Positions 1-6,306 are shown, numbered from the stretch's first letter. The stretch is 8,756 nt of DNA from Candidatus Eiseniibacteriota bacterium (GCA_030639555.1 DAOWCM010000076.1:1-8756); one strand, 5' to 3'. Translations and numbers: made by a program. Notes: generated by a model not told the origin, from the letters alone.

Positions 1-337
1 ACCACTCGCCGTCGAAGTAGCCGATGCCGATTCCCGCGCCGCCATAGATGAAGTTGCCAAGAAGCACGTAGGCCTGCGGCTGAATCAACGCGTGGCCCGA
101 ACCGCCGTAGTCGAGAATCCACTCGACATCGCCCTCGACCTTCAGCATCAGAAAGTCGTACTGATAGGATGCGAGGAAGCCAAACGCGTTCTCATCGAAT
201 CCGGGCGTGTCTTTGATATCGCCGAGCGTTCTCAAGTAGTGAACGCCGCCGCCGAAACGACCCGCCGCCTGTGCTGGTGCGGCGAGCGCCCCCGCCAGAA
301 CGAGCGACACAACGAGCAAACATAGCGAACGTCTCAT
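1..337 (-). CDS. Exported probable outer-membrane beta-barrel protein, N-terminal part (cut by window edge)
   Basis: The frame is open from an ATG at 337 to the left edge, giving 112 visible residues and no stop. Residues 1-24 form a clear Sec signal peptide: MRR, a Leu/Val/Ala-rich core, then APAQA before the likely cut. The mature part alternates polar and hydrophobic residues and is rich in Gly and aromatics (GRFGGGVHYLRT, FGFLASYQYDFLMLKVEGDVEW, YVLLGNFIYGGAGIGIGYFDG). This pattern fits amphipathic beta-strands of an outer-membrane barrel of the OmpA/porin-like kind. AGGGAGG stands 6 nt before the ATG and supports the start. A good sigma70-type promoter lies about 70 bp upstream. The family cannot be fixed from the N-terminus alone. 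Export is well supported; the barrel assignment is inference. Confidence 0.75.
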   Translation of the reverse strand, partial: MRRSLCLLVVSLVLAGALAAPAQAAGRFGGGVHYLRTLGDIKDTPGFDENAFGFLASYQYDFLMLKVEGDVEWILDYGGSGHALIQPQAYVLLGNFIYGGAGIGIGYFDGEW

Positions 338-404
338 CACGAGCCTCCCTGTTCTTGAAACTGACAGACGACCGTCACAGACTGAGTCACGTCGAAACAC
401 GAGC

Positions 405-433
405 ATCGTAGACCGGGTCAGGAAGGCTGTCAA
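405..433 (-). promoter_or_regulatory. Sigma70-type promoter for the exported beta-barrel gene
   Basis: On the minus strand a perfect TTGACA (433-428) is followed after exactly 17 nt by TACGAT (410-405), which matches TATAAT at 4 of 6 positions. Transcription would start near 398 and leave a leader of about 60 nt before the ATG at 337. The -35 box directly abuts the end of repeat A1, so the repeat ends where the promoter begins. Confidence 0.6.
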
Positions 434-625
434 GCGCGCAGGGCGGACGAACCCGACAGGTTCGAAGTATCCCAATGGGGCACCACGAGAAAGGCCCGCA
501 GATGCGGGCCCTCTGATTGTGGCATCCTTGGTGTTTGAGAGTCGGAACCCGATAGCGAGGTGGCTCAGGGAAGCGGCATGGCACTACCCAGTCTGGGCCG
601 CCATGAACGAGGTAGCTCAGGTAAG
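434..625 (-). repeat. Dispersed intergenic repeat, copy A1, downstream of the 226-aa gene
   Basis: This composite block lies 3' of the 226-aa gene. Bases 434-469 match 1861-1896 (copy A2) at 34 of 36 positions and contain the dyad CGAACC-cgaca-GGTTCG (448-464). Bases 521-549 match 1980-2008 (A2) at 24 of 29 positions and resemble 4135-4163 (A3). A third module, CGAGGTGGCTCAGGGAAG (556-573), recurs in near-identical form at 608-625 and in copy A3 (4084-4100). The modules keep the same order in all copies, with a variable hairpin between the first two. No coding function is apparent. Together with the terminator at 671-700 this accounts for most of the gene-free stretch 338-729. Confidence 0.7.
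493..510 (-). terminator. Terminator-like hairpin inside repeat A1
   Basis: Perfect inverted repeat GGCCCGCA-ga-TGCGGGCC (493-500 with 503-510), more likely a 7-bp stem with a 4-nt loop. Read on the minus strand it is followed by TTTCTC, a short T run. It occupies the variable slot between repeat modules, as the stronger hairpin does in copy A2. It lies about 220 bp after the stop of the 226-aa gene, behind a better hairpin at 671-700, so it would be a back-up terminator. Confidence 0.45.
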
Positions 626-670
626 AAGGGCATGAGTCACCGTCGAAGAAGTCTCGTCCCCCGAGAACAA

Positions 671-700
671 CGGGACCCCATGGTAGTCCACGGGGTCCCG
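671..700 (-). terminator. Rho-independent-type terminator after the 226-aa gene
   Basis: Nine-base perfect stem CGGGACCCC (671-679) with GGGGTCCCG (692-700), extended inward by TGG/CCA after one mismatch, with a TAGT loop. On the minus strand it starts 30 nt after the stop codon at 730 and is followed by TTGTTCT, an imperfect T tract. Position and strength fit transcription termination of the 226-aa gene. Confidence 0.65.
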
Positions 701-729
701 AAGAACCGGTTTGACACCAGCCTTCCATG

Positions 730-1410
730 TCACCTGTAAAACGCCTTGATCGTCCCCCAGCTCGAGTCCTCAACCGGCGTGATCTCCGTGTCGAAGCCGA
801 GATCGTCCAAGACCCAGACGCAGGGCTGGGTACTCCCGACGACCACTGTCTTGATGGCAGCGCCTGCGACGCCGAGCAGCTGCATCTCCGGGGCCAGGAC
901 AATCGTGTCGGAGGCGACGAGCCCCCCGCCGATGTCGTAGGCCTCCATCGAAAGCGCATAGCCCTGCCCGCTGTTCGATCCGACGAGCGCCGAGCACGAC
1001 ACGATCGTCTCCGTGAACGTCAGCGTCTCGGGCCCCCAGGGAGTCCCACCGTTCTGCATCATGGAGTTGCAGTTCGCCGCCAGGAAGTTCGGCGAGGAGT
1101 GCCCTGAGACACCGAAGCCCCCGCACTCGTCGAGGACGGCCAGCCCATCCGCCGAACCAGGCCCCGAGAACGACACACCGAGGCCGAGGTACTCGTCCCG
1201 CAAAGGACCGGTGCTGGCGAAAACGCAGGGAGCAGTCACGTCATCGAAGTCGATCAATACGTGCGTGAGCGGGCGGTCGACGTCGACCACGGGGGGCGGC
1301 TCGAGGGGTATCTCGCCCGGGCAGACGACGCCGTCAACGATTCCCGCCTCCGCAACGATCGAGGAGAACAGCAGGGCCGTGAACGTAAGAACCAGTACCA
1401 GAGTCTTCAT
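730..1410 (-). CDS. Secreted lectin-like beta-sandwich protein with C-terminal SWGTIKAFYR tail
   Basis: Encodes 226 residues from an ATG at 1410, with AGAAAGGA upstream at normal spacing. Residues 1-22 are a signal peptide (MKTLVLVLTFTALLF..., cut near AEA-G). The mature domain runs IDFDD (53-57), APCVF (60-64), YLGLGVSFSGPGSADG (74-89), VLDECGGFGVSGHSSPNFLA (92-111) and ends with VWVLDDLGFD (198-207). This order resembles domains I recall from exported proteins of Planctomycetes and FCB-type candidate phyla, often read as carbohydrate-binding or PEP-CTERM-associated beta-sandwiches. Six cysteines (30, 61, 96, 114, 139, 197) could form disulfides after export. The last ten residues, SWGTIKAFYR, follow an acidic linker (TPVEDS) and look like a separate terminal tag rather than part of the fold. 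There is no catalytic motif, so binding is likelier than catalysis. Terminator 671-700 follows. The gene is real; its function is unknown. Confidence 0.85.
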   Translation of the reverse strand: MKTLVLVLTFTALLFSSIVAEAGIVDGVVCPGEIPLEPPPVVDVDRPLTHVLIDFDDVTAPCVFASTGPLRDEYLGLGVSFSGPGSADGLAVLDECGGFGVSGHSSPNFLAANCNSMMQNGGTPWGPETLTFTETIVSCSALVGSNSGQGYALSMEAYDIGGGLVASDTIVLAPEMQLLGVAGAAIKTVVVGSTQPCVWVLDDLGFDTEITPVEDSSWGTIKAFYR

Positions 1411-1860
1411 GATCTCGTCCTTTCTCTGTTGCGCTCGACTGCTAGTAAAGGGAACGGTATGCAGTGCCGTGCGAGCACCTGACGCCTGAGAGAGCGGGCG
1501 CCCGGTTCGTTCCCCCTTTCGTTTGCCCGCGAACGTGGCTCTGCCAAAGATAGGAGCCCGGGGAGCGGAAGTCAGCGCGCCAGCTGAAGGACGTCAAGGA
1601 GTGGATCGGCGTTAAATCAGCAGAACAGCCGACTCACCGGGTCGGGTCTCACCAATGATGAAGGCCAGCACATGGCAGGTCGGCCCCTGTCCCGCCAGCA
1701 CTCGTGGCTGCCTCAACCTCTTGCGGGTTCGAGGCTAGCACAACGTTGACCAACATTCAAGAACAACGATTCGCGGTTCGGAAGCATGGCAGCTACTCGG
1801 TCTCTCAACGCGTGTCAGGAGGATAGGGCTTCTCCTCGTCATCGTGAGTTGTGATGAGCG
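1411..1860. other. Gene-free stretch upstream of the 226-aa gene, with one long hairpin
   Basis: I see no convincing gene in these 450 bp. A hairpin at 1707-1739 pairs GCT, GCCTC and AACC with GGTT, GAGGC and AGC (12 bp, two single-base bulges, 7-nt loop); its 3' arm contains GGTTCGAGGC, again T-arm-like. A perfect dyad CGGGCGCCCG lies at 1495-1504 and CAACGTTG at 1741-1748. The frame at 1554-1655 (+) reads QLKDVKEWIGVKSAEQP between stops but has no start codon. No minus-strand promoter with both boxes was found for the 226-aa gene. Confidence 0.4.
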
Positions 1861-2036
1861 GCGCGCAGGGCGGCCGAACCCGACAGGTGCGAAGTACCCA
1901 TCGGGGCAAACACTGAGAAGCCCAAGCACTCGGCTGGGCCATACGAAGACCCCGCCCGAATGGGCGGGGTCTCTGTTGTGGCGTCCCTGATGTGTGAGAG
2001 TGGGAACCACCTGATGCTCTGGCTCGAGGATGCCAG
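1861..2036 (-). repeat. Dispersed intergenic repeat, copy A2, downstream of the 603-aa gene
   Basis: The most complete copy of the family. It begins directly after the stop codon of the 603-aa gene (minus direction). Module 1 (1861-1896) matches A1 at 34 of 36 positions. The variable slot holds an 11-bp terminator hairpin (1947-1972) and a weaker one (GCCCA 1920-1924 with TGGGC 1935-1939). Module 2 (1980-2008) matches A3 (4135-4163) at 27 of 29 positions. A diverged module 3 (about 2014-2030, CTCTGGCTCGAGGAT) touches the coding region. The identities outside the hairpin exclude a simple shared terminator. Confidence 0.7.
1947..1972 (-). terminator. Rho-independent-type terminator after the 603-aa gene
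   Basis: Perfect 11-bp inverted repeat AGACCCCGCCC (1947-1957) with GGGCGGGGTCT (1962-1972) around a 4-nt loop, GAAT on the plus strand. On the minus strand it lies 65 nt beyond the stop codon at 2037. The T run after it is short (TCTTCGT) but the stem is very stable. It is embedded in repeat A2. Confidence 0.7.
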
Positions 2037-3848
2037 CTACCTGAGCAGCACTATCTTGTGGACCGCCCGCTCCTCGCCTACCTCAAGGCGCACGAAGTAG
2101 ACACCGCTCGGAAGGTCGCGGCCATCGTCGCCCCGACCATCCCACAGGGCAGTTCGGACGCCGCGGTGTGGAGCGTGGGAATCCACGAGGCAGGCTACCT
2201 TCCGCCCGGAAACATCGTAGACCCCGAGACGCACCCGCCCCTGCCACTTCACAGTGTATTCGACGACCGCGCCAGACGACGCCGGATTCGGAAAGCAGCG
2301 CAGACTCATCTTCTCGCCGGGGGTCGACTCGGCGCTGACTCCAGTTGCGTCGCTGAGGATCGCGAAGGCCGCCGGGGTGACAGCCGTCCTGACACCGCGG
2401 GAGTTTCTGACCGTGTAGCGGACATAGCAGTCTGACGAAGCCACAGCGGGAACTGTCCACTGATACCGCCCGCTGTTGGGCACGTCGTCGGCGATCGTGT
2501 GCCACCGTCCCGAGCTCCCGGTCGTCGAGTACTCGAGGGCGGCGGAGGACGTCTCACTGGTGGGCACGGCGGAAAGCCAATCGATGAACTGCGCTGAGCC
2601 TTGCACGAACCTCTCGTGGCCTCTCGGAAACACCGGCACGACTGTCAGGCTCTCGGGCGCCGTCGTCTCCCGAAAGCAGTGCAGATGGTTCTGGTAGTTC
2701 GGCCACGATCCCTGCTCAGCAACCAGTGCGATGTCTGGCAACCCATTGTGATCGACATCGCCGCCGGTCCTGAAGGCCTTGCAGCTCCCGTTGGGCGGGG
2801 TGGTGAACTGAGCGTCCTGCGTCCAGTGCCCGGCACCGTCACCGAGCCACAGCGTGCATGTGCCGTGGCCGAACGCGATGAGGTCGACGTATCCGTCAGC
2901 ATCCATGTCGCAGAGCTGGGTCGCCTGATATCCACCCGTCGTCGGCAGAGACCCCGAGAAGTTGATCCACTGCTCAAGGTCCTCATCCCAGACCCAGACC
3001 TGCACCCCCTGCTCCGGGTAAGCCGTGATGAAGGAAACGTCCTTGCCGCCGTCGTTGTCGACGTCGCCGAGCGCGGTGCCGTTCATACTTGAGGGCGGAA
3101 GCCCGTCGTCGGCGAGCGTGAAACCGCCGGTGCCGTCACCGAAGTAGATCGTCCCATACGCGTGGCTGACCGCGATGTCCGCGTTGCCGTCATTGTTGAT
3201 GTCACCGAAGACGAAATCCAGAGCCGAGTTTCCTCCGACGAACCCGAAGCTCTGACTCCAGGTGCCGTCGCCAGCGTTGAGGTAGACGTGGACCCCCGCG
3301 CCAGAACCGAAGGAGTTGCTCCCGATGTCGAGATCGCCGTCGTTGTCCACGTCGGCGAAATCCGTGCCGAACATCCCCCAGGTCTCGCCGCTCGTTGCCA
3401 GCCCGTCGTCCCACGGAGTCCAGTTCATCCCGGTCCCGTCACCGAGAGCAACCTCGATGAGCTGGTCGCCGAAATCATCACTCGAGTAGGCGTGATGCAT
3501 CGCGTATCCGATGTCCCAGAGCCCGTCGCCGTTCACGTCACCTATTGCGATGCCCCCGTAGCCGAAGTAGCCGTTCTGGTACACGCTCCAGCTTCCGGCC
3601 CCGTCTCCAAACCACACCATGACCCCGTGCTGGCTTGGGGGGATGTAGGGTGAGCCATGGTCACCGATGGACAGGAGATCCACGTTTCCGTCCGCATCGA
3701 TGTCGGCGAACTCGAATTCCGTGTTGCCACCCTCGAGCTCGGGGGTCCCGAGCCCGCTCGAACTCTCGACGAACTCCAGGGAGGATACGGTCGGAACGAG
3801 GAGCGCTATGAGAGCTATCGCTGCGGTGGCCGTGGTGACCGCTGCCAT
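2037..3848 (-). CDS. Secreted seven-repeat FG-GAP/VCBS propeller protein with FlgD-Ig-like C-terminal domain
   Basis: Encodes 603 residues from the ATG at 3848. An upstream in-frame ATG would add 47 residues, but the inner start has GGAAGG at good spacing and begins a signal peptide (MAAVTTATAAIALIALLVPTVSS). Seven calcium-binding loops of type D-x-D/N-x-D/N-G-xx-D follow at residues 49, 104, 167, 216, 262, 314 and 364 (DIDADGNVDL, DVNGDGLWDI, DVDNDGDLDI, DINNDGNADI, DVDNDGGKDV, DMDADGYVDL, DVDHNGLPDI). The 46-63 residue spacing fits a seven-bladed beta-propeller. Residues about 400-498 form a second beta-rich, Ig/FN3-like domain (YSTTGSSGRWHTIADDVPNSG, YVRYTV). Residues 518-603 are a FlgD-Ig/type IX sorting-like domain: FPNPASSG, VYDVSGRKV, WDGRGDDGRDLPSGVYFVRL, KIVLLR. 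The protein is exported and probably surface-held or secreted through its C-terminus. The ligand is unknown; adhesion or polymer binding is inference. Confidence 0.92.
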   Translation of the reverse strand: MAAVTTATAAIALIALLVPTVSSLEFVESSSGLGTPELEGGNTEFEFADIDADGNVDLLSIGDHGSPYIPPSQHGVMVWFGDGAGSWSVYQNGYFGYGGIAIGDVNGDGLWDIGYAMHHAYSSDDFGDQLIEVALGDGTGMNWTPWDDGLATSGETWGMFGTDFADVDNDGDLDIGSNSFGSGAGVHVYLNAGDGTWSQSFGFVGGNSALDFVFGDINNDGNADIAVSHAYGTIYFGDGTGGFTLADDGLPPSSMNGTALGDVDNDGGKDVSFITAYPEQGVQVWVWDEDLEQWINFSGSLPTTGGYQATQLCDMDADGYVDLIAFGHGTCTLWLGDGAGHWTQDAQFTTPPNGSCKAFRTGGDVDHNGLPDIALVAEQGSWPNYQNHLHCFRETTAPESLTVVPVFPRGHERFVQGSAQFIDWLSAVPTSETSSAALEYSTTGSSGRWHTIADDVPNSGRYQWTVPAVASSDCYVRYTVRNSRGVRTAVTPAAFAILSDATGVSAESTPGEKMSLRCFPNPASSGAVVEYTVKWQGRVRLGVYDVSGRKVACLVDSHAPHRGVRTALWDGRGDDGRDLPSGVYFVRLEVGEERAVHKIVLLR

Positions 3849-3909
3849 GATCCTTCCCTCGCTCGAGTGGCATCGAACGCGCTCACACGCAAGAACTTGT
3901 GCTCGTCCC

Positions 3910-3918
3910 ATTCTACCA
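3910..3918 (-). promoter_or_regulatory. Extended -10 promoter candidate for the 603-aa gene
   Basis: On the minus strand TGGTAGAAT gives TAGAAT (5 of 6 matches to TATAAT) preceded by the extended -10 TGn. No good -35 box lies 16-18 nt upstream, which extended -10 promoters can tolerate. Transcription would start near 3903, about 55 nt before the ATG at 3848. Confidence 0.45.
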
Positions 3919-4075
3919 CACCCGGGCCGCCCTGGAGCCTGGGATGTCACGCAGGCCAACCCCCTCGCCGCTGCTGTGCCCCGCCGCACGGGGGCCGTCG
4001 ACAGCCAGGAGAACCTCTGTCACCTCTGCATGACAGGCGCTTCATCGGGCGTCCGAAGTGCTCCAGAACTGGACT

Positions 4076-4187
4076 CGCCTCCTCGAGTGGCTCGGGGAAG
4101 CGGCTCTTCTGATGCCCCGTGGCGAATGGGCCCTGGCGTCCCTAATGTGTGAGAGTTGGAACCGTCTCCTCGAGTGGCTCGGGGAGG
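4076..4187 (-). repeat. Dispersed intergenic repeat, copy A3, with a duplicated end module
   Basis: Module 2 at 4135-4163 matches copy A2 at 27 of 29 positions. Module 3 occurs twice as a direct repeat: 4076-4098 and 4163-4185 agree at 22 of 23 positions, 87 bp apart, around TCGAGTGGCTCGGGGA. The first of these continues into GAAGCGGC, as A1 does at 569-577. Module 1 is absent or unrecognisable. This copy lies about 235 bp beyond the stop of the 494-aa gene, behind short repeats C1 and C4, in the gene-free stretch 3849-4419. Confidence 0.65.
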
Positions 4188-4230
4188 TCGTAATCCTATG
4201 CGCCGGTGACAGCTAGATCTGCCTCCCCAC

Positions 4231-4254
4231 GGTGGACGTGTTTCGAACTCTTGG
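4231..4254 (-). repeat. Short T-arm-like repeat, copy C4 (diverged)
   Basis: Read on the minus strand it runs GCCAAGAGTTCGAAACACG and then TCCACCGTGGGG. It aligns with copy C1 about 120 bp nearer the gene (GAGGGTTCGAAACTCG, then TCTACTACGCCCCG). It keeps the GTTCGAAAC core but not the palindromic partner of GAGTT, so it looks like an older copy. Confidence 0.45.
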
Positions 4255-4349
4255 CTTCCCTGCCAATCGTGCGGCGGTGGGCCTGTGAGATCCTCACTAG
4301 AGAGGCGGCGTGGTCGTGCCGGGGCGCGGCGTCAACGGGGACGAAACTT

Positions 4350-4380
4350 GGCGGGGCGTAGTAGACGAGTTTCGAACCCT
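4350..4380 (-). repeat. Short T-arm-like repeat, copy C1, downstream of the 494-aa gene
   Basis: Bases 4350-4377 match 6307-6334 (copy C2) at 27 of 28 positions. It lies about 40 bp past the stop codon at 4420. The minus-strand core GTTCGAAAC satisfies the tRNA T-arm consensus G-TTC-R-A-NN-C, but the downstream bases give no acceptor stem or CCA in the right place, so it is not a tRNA end. No strong terminator hairpin was found beside this copy. Confidence 0.6.
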
Positions 4381-4419
4381 CTCCTGGCTGCGGAGCGATC
4401 GTCCTGAGAAACTCCCAAT

Positions 4420-5904
4420 CTACCTGATGTAAACTACCTTCCTCGCGGAAGCACTCCCGCCAGCCTCAACGAGGCAGAGGTAGACGCCCGACACCACCTC
4501 GCGACCCGCGTCGTCGCTGCCGTCCCAGAAGGCCTCGTGCTGCCCCGCGCCCCGTGCCTCGTCGTCGAGTAGCGTCCTCAAGAGCCGCCCCGCAGAATCA
4601 TAGACTCGCAGGGTCACGCGTGAGGGCCTGAGCAGGTTGAAAGCGAGGGCAGTCCCTGCTCCGAACGGGTTCGGCCGGTTCTGATGCAGCCTGACCGCCG
4701 GGCCGGGATCGGCAGGACCGCACCCGTCTACCCCTGTGGGGTCCTCGTTGCTCATGGCCACCGCAACGGAGTTCTCACCCAGGACCGCGACAGCGATGTC
4801 CCAGTCGCCGTCCTGGTCGAAGTCCGCGCTCGCTTGTCCCATCGGATCGTCTCCCACGTGGACCGACAGGGCACTCGTGAAGGTGGCGTCGCCGTTGTTC
4901 AAGATGTATGTGAAGCTCGAGGCGGAGACCCCCTCCGTCGAGATCGCCACGTCTGGATCGTGATCGAAGTCGAAGTCGCCGCACGACGCACGACCGCCCG
5001 CTCCGGCGTAGTGCAGCACGGGATCTGCGAACGTCCCGTCCCCGTTGTTCAGAAGCATCGCCAACTTATAGGAGTTCTCTGCGAATCCCGAGACGGCGAT
5101 GTCCACGTCGCCGTCGCCATCGAAGTCTTCGGTCAAGGGCGTCGTCGCGGTCCCCGAGGTCGCACCGATCGCGATTGTCGGCCCTGTCACGAAGCCTCCG
5201 GATCCGTCGTTCCTGAACAGCTGGACGTAGCTCGCCGTGAAGTACAGGTTACGGTAGTTCTTGACGACCACGATGTCGAGGTACTCGTCGGCGTCGAATC
5301 GACCCGCGGCGAGCCACGAGGGTTTAATGTACGCCCCGCTTGCGGAGTAGCTCCCCGAGGACGTGAGGGTACCGTCCCCGTTGTTCAGGAGGACGGTGAA
5401 TGACCCCGAGTTGTGGTTGACGACAGCGACGTCGCTGGCGCCGTCGCCATTCAGATCCTCCGCGATGATCCCCGCGGGCATCAAGCCAACCGGGTAGTCC
5501 GCAGGCGCGCCGAAGGTACCGTCGCCGTCGTTCAGGAGCACCGAGACGTCGTTGCTCGAGGAGTTGGAGGTGACGATGTCGGGGTAGATGTCGCCGTCCA
5601 TCCTCGCAATCTCTATCGCCAGCGGAGCGACGCCGACCGTGTACAAGGACGCGGGTCCGAAGGTCCCGTCGCAATCATTCAGGAGCACCGAGACGGTTCC
5701 CGGTGTCTCGTTCGCCACGGCGAGGTCGATCCAACCGTCGCCGTTCAGATCCCCGACAGCCACATCTCGTGAATCCACTCCCACGGCGTAGTGCACAGGC
5801 GTGTTGAAGAGGACTGCGGCACCGTCGCCGGCGATTGTGAGGAGGGCAAGCGGAGCCATGCACAGGATGATCGCCCGTGCTCGAAAGAGCGTTTCGCGTC
5901 CCAT
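4420..5904 (-). CDS. Secreted seven-repeat FG-GAP/VCBS propeller protein with FlgD-Ig/type IX-like C-terminal domain
   Basis: Encodes 494 residues from the ATG at 5904, which follows AAGGGGGAAGGAA. The longer in-frame reading to 6171 adds 89 residues of non-protein-like composition and would bury the signal peptide (MGRETLFRARAIILCMAPLALLTIAG). Seven Asp-rich calcium loops occur at residues 52, 101, 150, 202, 260, 310 and 361 (DLNGDGWIDL, RMDGDIYPDI, DLNGDGASDV, RFDADEYLDI, DFDGDGDVDI, DFDFDHDPDV, DFDQDGDWDI), each about 50 residues apart. Most are followed by SVLLN(N/D)GDGTF-type hairpins, giving a single seven-bladed propeller. Residues 406-494 form the C-terminal domain: LHQNRPNPFGAGTALAF, LRVYDSAGRLLRTL, FWDGSDDAGREVVSGVYLC, ending KVVYIR. 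This tail is the usual export or attachment module of FCB-type secreted proteins. Unlike the 603-aa protein it has no extra Ig-like domain. A promoter lies about 300 bp upstream (6212-6240). The ligand is unknown. Confidence 0.93.
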   Translation of the reverse strand: MGRETLFRARAIILCMAPLALLTIAGDGAAVLFNTPVHYAVGVDSRDVAVGDLNGDGWIDLAVANETPGTVSVLLNDCDGTFGPASLYTVGVAPLAIEIARMDGDIYPDIVTSNSSSNDVSVLLNDGDGTFGAPADYPVGLMPAGIIAEDLNGDGASDVAVVNHNSGSFTVLLNNGDGTLTSSGSYSASGAYIKPSWLAAGRFDADEYLDIVVVKNYRNLYFTASYVQLFRNDGSGGFVTGPTIAIGATSGTATTPLTEDFDGDGDVDIAVSGFAENSYKLAMLLNNGDGTFADPVLHYAGAGGRASCGDFDFDHDPDVAISTEGVSASSFTYILNNGDATFTSALSVHVGDDPMGQASADFDQDGDWDIAVAVLGENSVAVAMSNEDPTGVDGCGPADPGPAVRLHQNRPNPFGAGTALAFNLLRPSRVTLRVYDSAGRLLRTLLDDEARGAGQHEAFWDGSDDAGREVVSGVYLCLVEAGGSASARKVVYIR

Positions 5905-6205
5905 TTCCTTCCCCCTTCTCTCCACCACCGCCCCTGGACAAGATCGATCGTGCGTGGGGCAGGTTCCAGTGAGCATGTTGCGGCCTCGTGGCTCCTCATC
6001 GCTGAGATAACCGGCCGCGGGCATCCGGACGGCGATGGCCGCCCCCTCAATGGGCATGCGCTGAGTGACAGAATCACTCGCGGCACGGACGCGGCGGTCG
6101 GAGAGCGGTCGGTTCAGTGGGACCAGGTCGGTGAAAGAAGGAGGGTGGGGCCCTCTGGCAGGCTGAGACAACTCCCGTCCAGCGTGCGTTCTGCCAAGCC
6201 ACCAA
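5905..6205 (-). promoter_or_regulatory. Long 5' leader of the 494-aa gene
   Basis: If the promoter at 6212-6240 is used, the transcript begins near 6205 and carries about 300 nt before the ATG. The leader holds a hairpin GAGTGA-cagaa-TCACTC (6063-6079) and a longer-range pair GCGGCC (5980-5985) with GGCCGC (6013-6018). No known riboswitch core was recognised. The leader ends in the purine-rich ribosome-binding site. Confidence 0.4.
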
Positions 6206-6211
6206 TCCGTG

Positions 6212-6240
6212 ATTTTACGTCAGTCGGTCGCGACGGTCAA
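6212..6240 (-). promoter_or_regulatory. Sigma70-type promoter driving the 494-aa gene
   Basis: On the minus strand TTGACC (6240-6235; 5 of 6 matches to TTGACA) is followed after exactly 17 nt by TAAAAT (6217-6212; 5 of 6 matches to TATAAT). This is the best combined promoter match seen in the window. It lies just beyond the terminator of the AhpD-family gene, as expected for separate transcription units. Confidence 0.65.
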
Positions 6241-6263
6241 GGCGCTCCTCATCCAAGGCAAGG

Positions 6264-6300
6264 AGAAAGGGGCCTGCTCTCACGAGCGGACCCCTTTTCC
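6264..6300 (-). terminator. Terminator after the AhpD-family gene
   Basis: Outer stem AAAGGGG (6266-6272) with CCCCTTT (6291-6297), then inner stem GCTC (6276-6279) with GAGC (6284-6287) around a TCAC loop. On the minus strand the stem is preceded by GGAAAA and followed by TTTCTCC. It sits 38 bp past the stop codon at 6338, just beyond repeat C2 and before the promoter of the next gene. Confidence 0.65.
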
Positions 6301-6306
6301 GTGCAT

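Noticed and set aside
556..625. tRNA 5' ends suggested by GAGGTGGCTCAGGG and GAGGTAGCTCAGGT
   Set aside because: They resemble a D-arm, but no T-arm or acceptor partner follows within tRNA length. They are explained better as module 3 of repeat family A.
387..959. 190-codon minus-strand frame overlapping the 226-aa gene and repeat A1
   Set aside because: It overlaps a signal-peptide gene in another frame, its product is Arg/Pro/Cys/Trp-rich with no family features, and half of it is repeat A1 and a terminator.
3849..3989. 47-residue N-terminal extension of the 603-aa protein
   Set aside because: The same argument holds: the inner ATG at 3848 has GGAAGG at correct spacing and opens a signal peptide, and the candidate extended -10 promoter lies inside the extension.
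4350..4380. Functional tRNA suggested by GTTCGAAAC followed by a CCCCGCC block
   Set aside because: No acceptor stem, D arm or anticodon arm can be folded upstream at tRNA spacing in any copy. The same holds for the T-arm-like pieces at 1726-1735 and 7551-7563.
434..4380. CRISPR array or insertion sequence suggested by the repeats
   Set aside because: The repeats are not regularly spaced with unique spacers, no cas genes or transposase are present, and no terminal inverted repeats with target duplications bound the copies.
5905..6171. 89-residue N-terminal extension of the 494-aa protein
   Set aside because: The extension begins at a TTG without a usable ribosome-binding site, reads unlike protein, and would place a good signal peptide internally; the ATG at 5904 has a purine-rich site just upstream.
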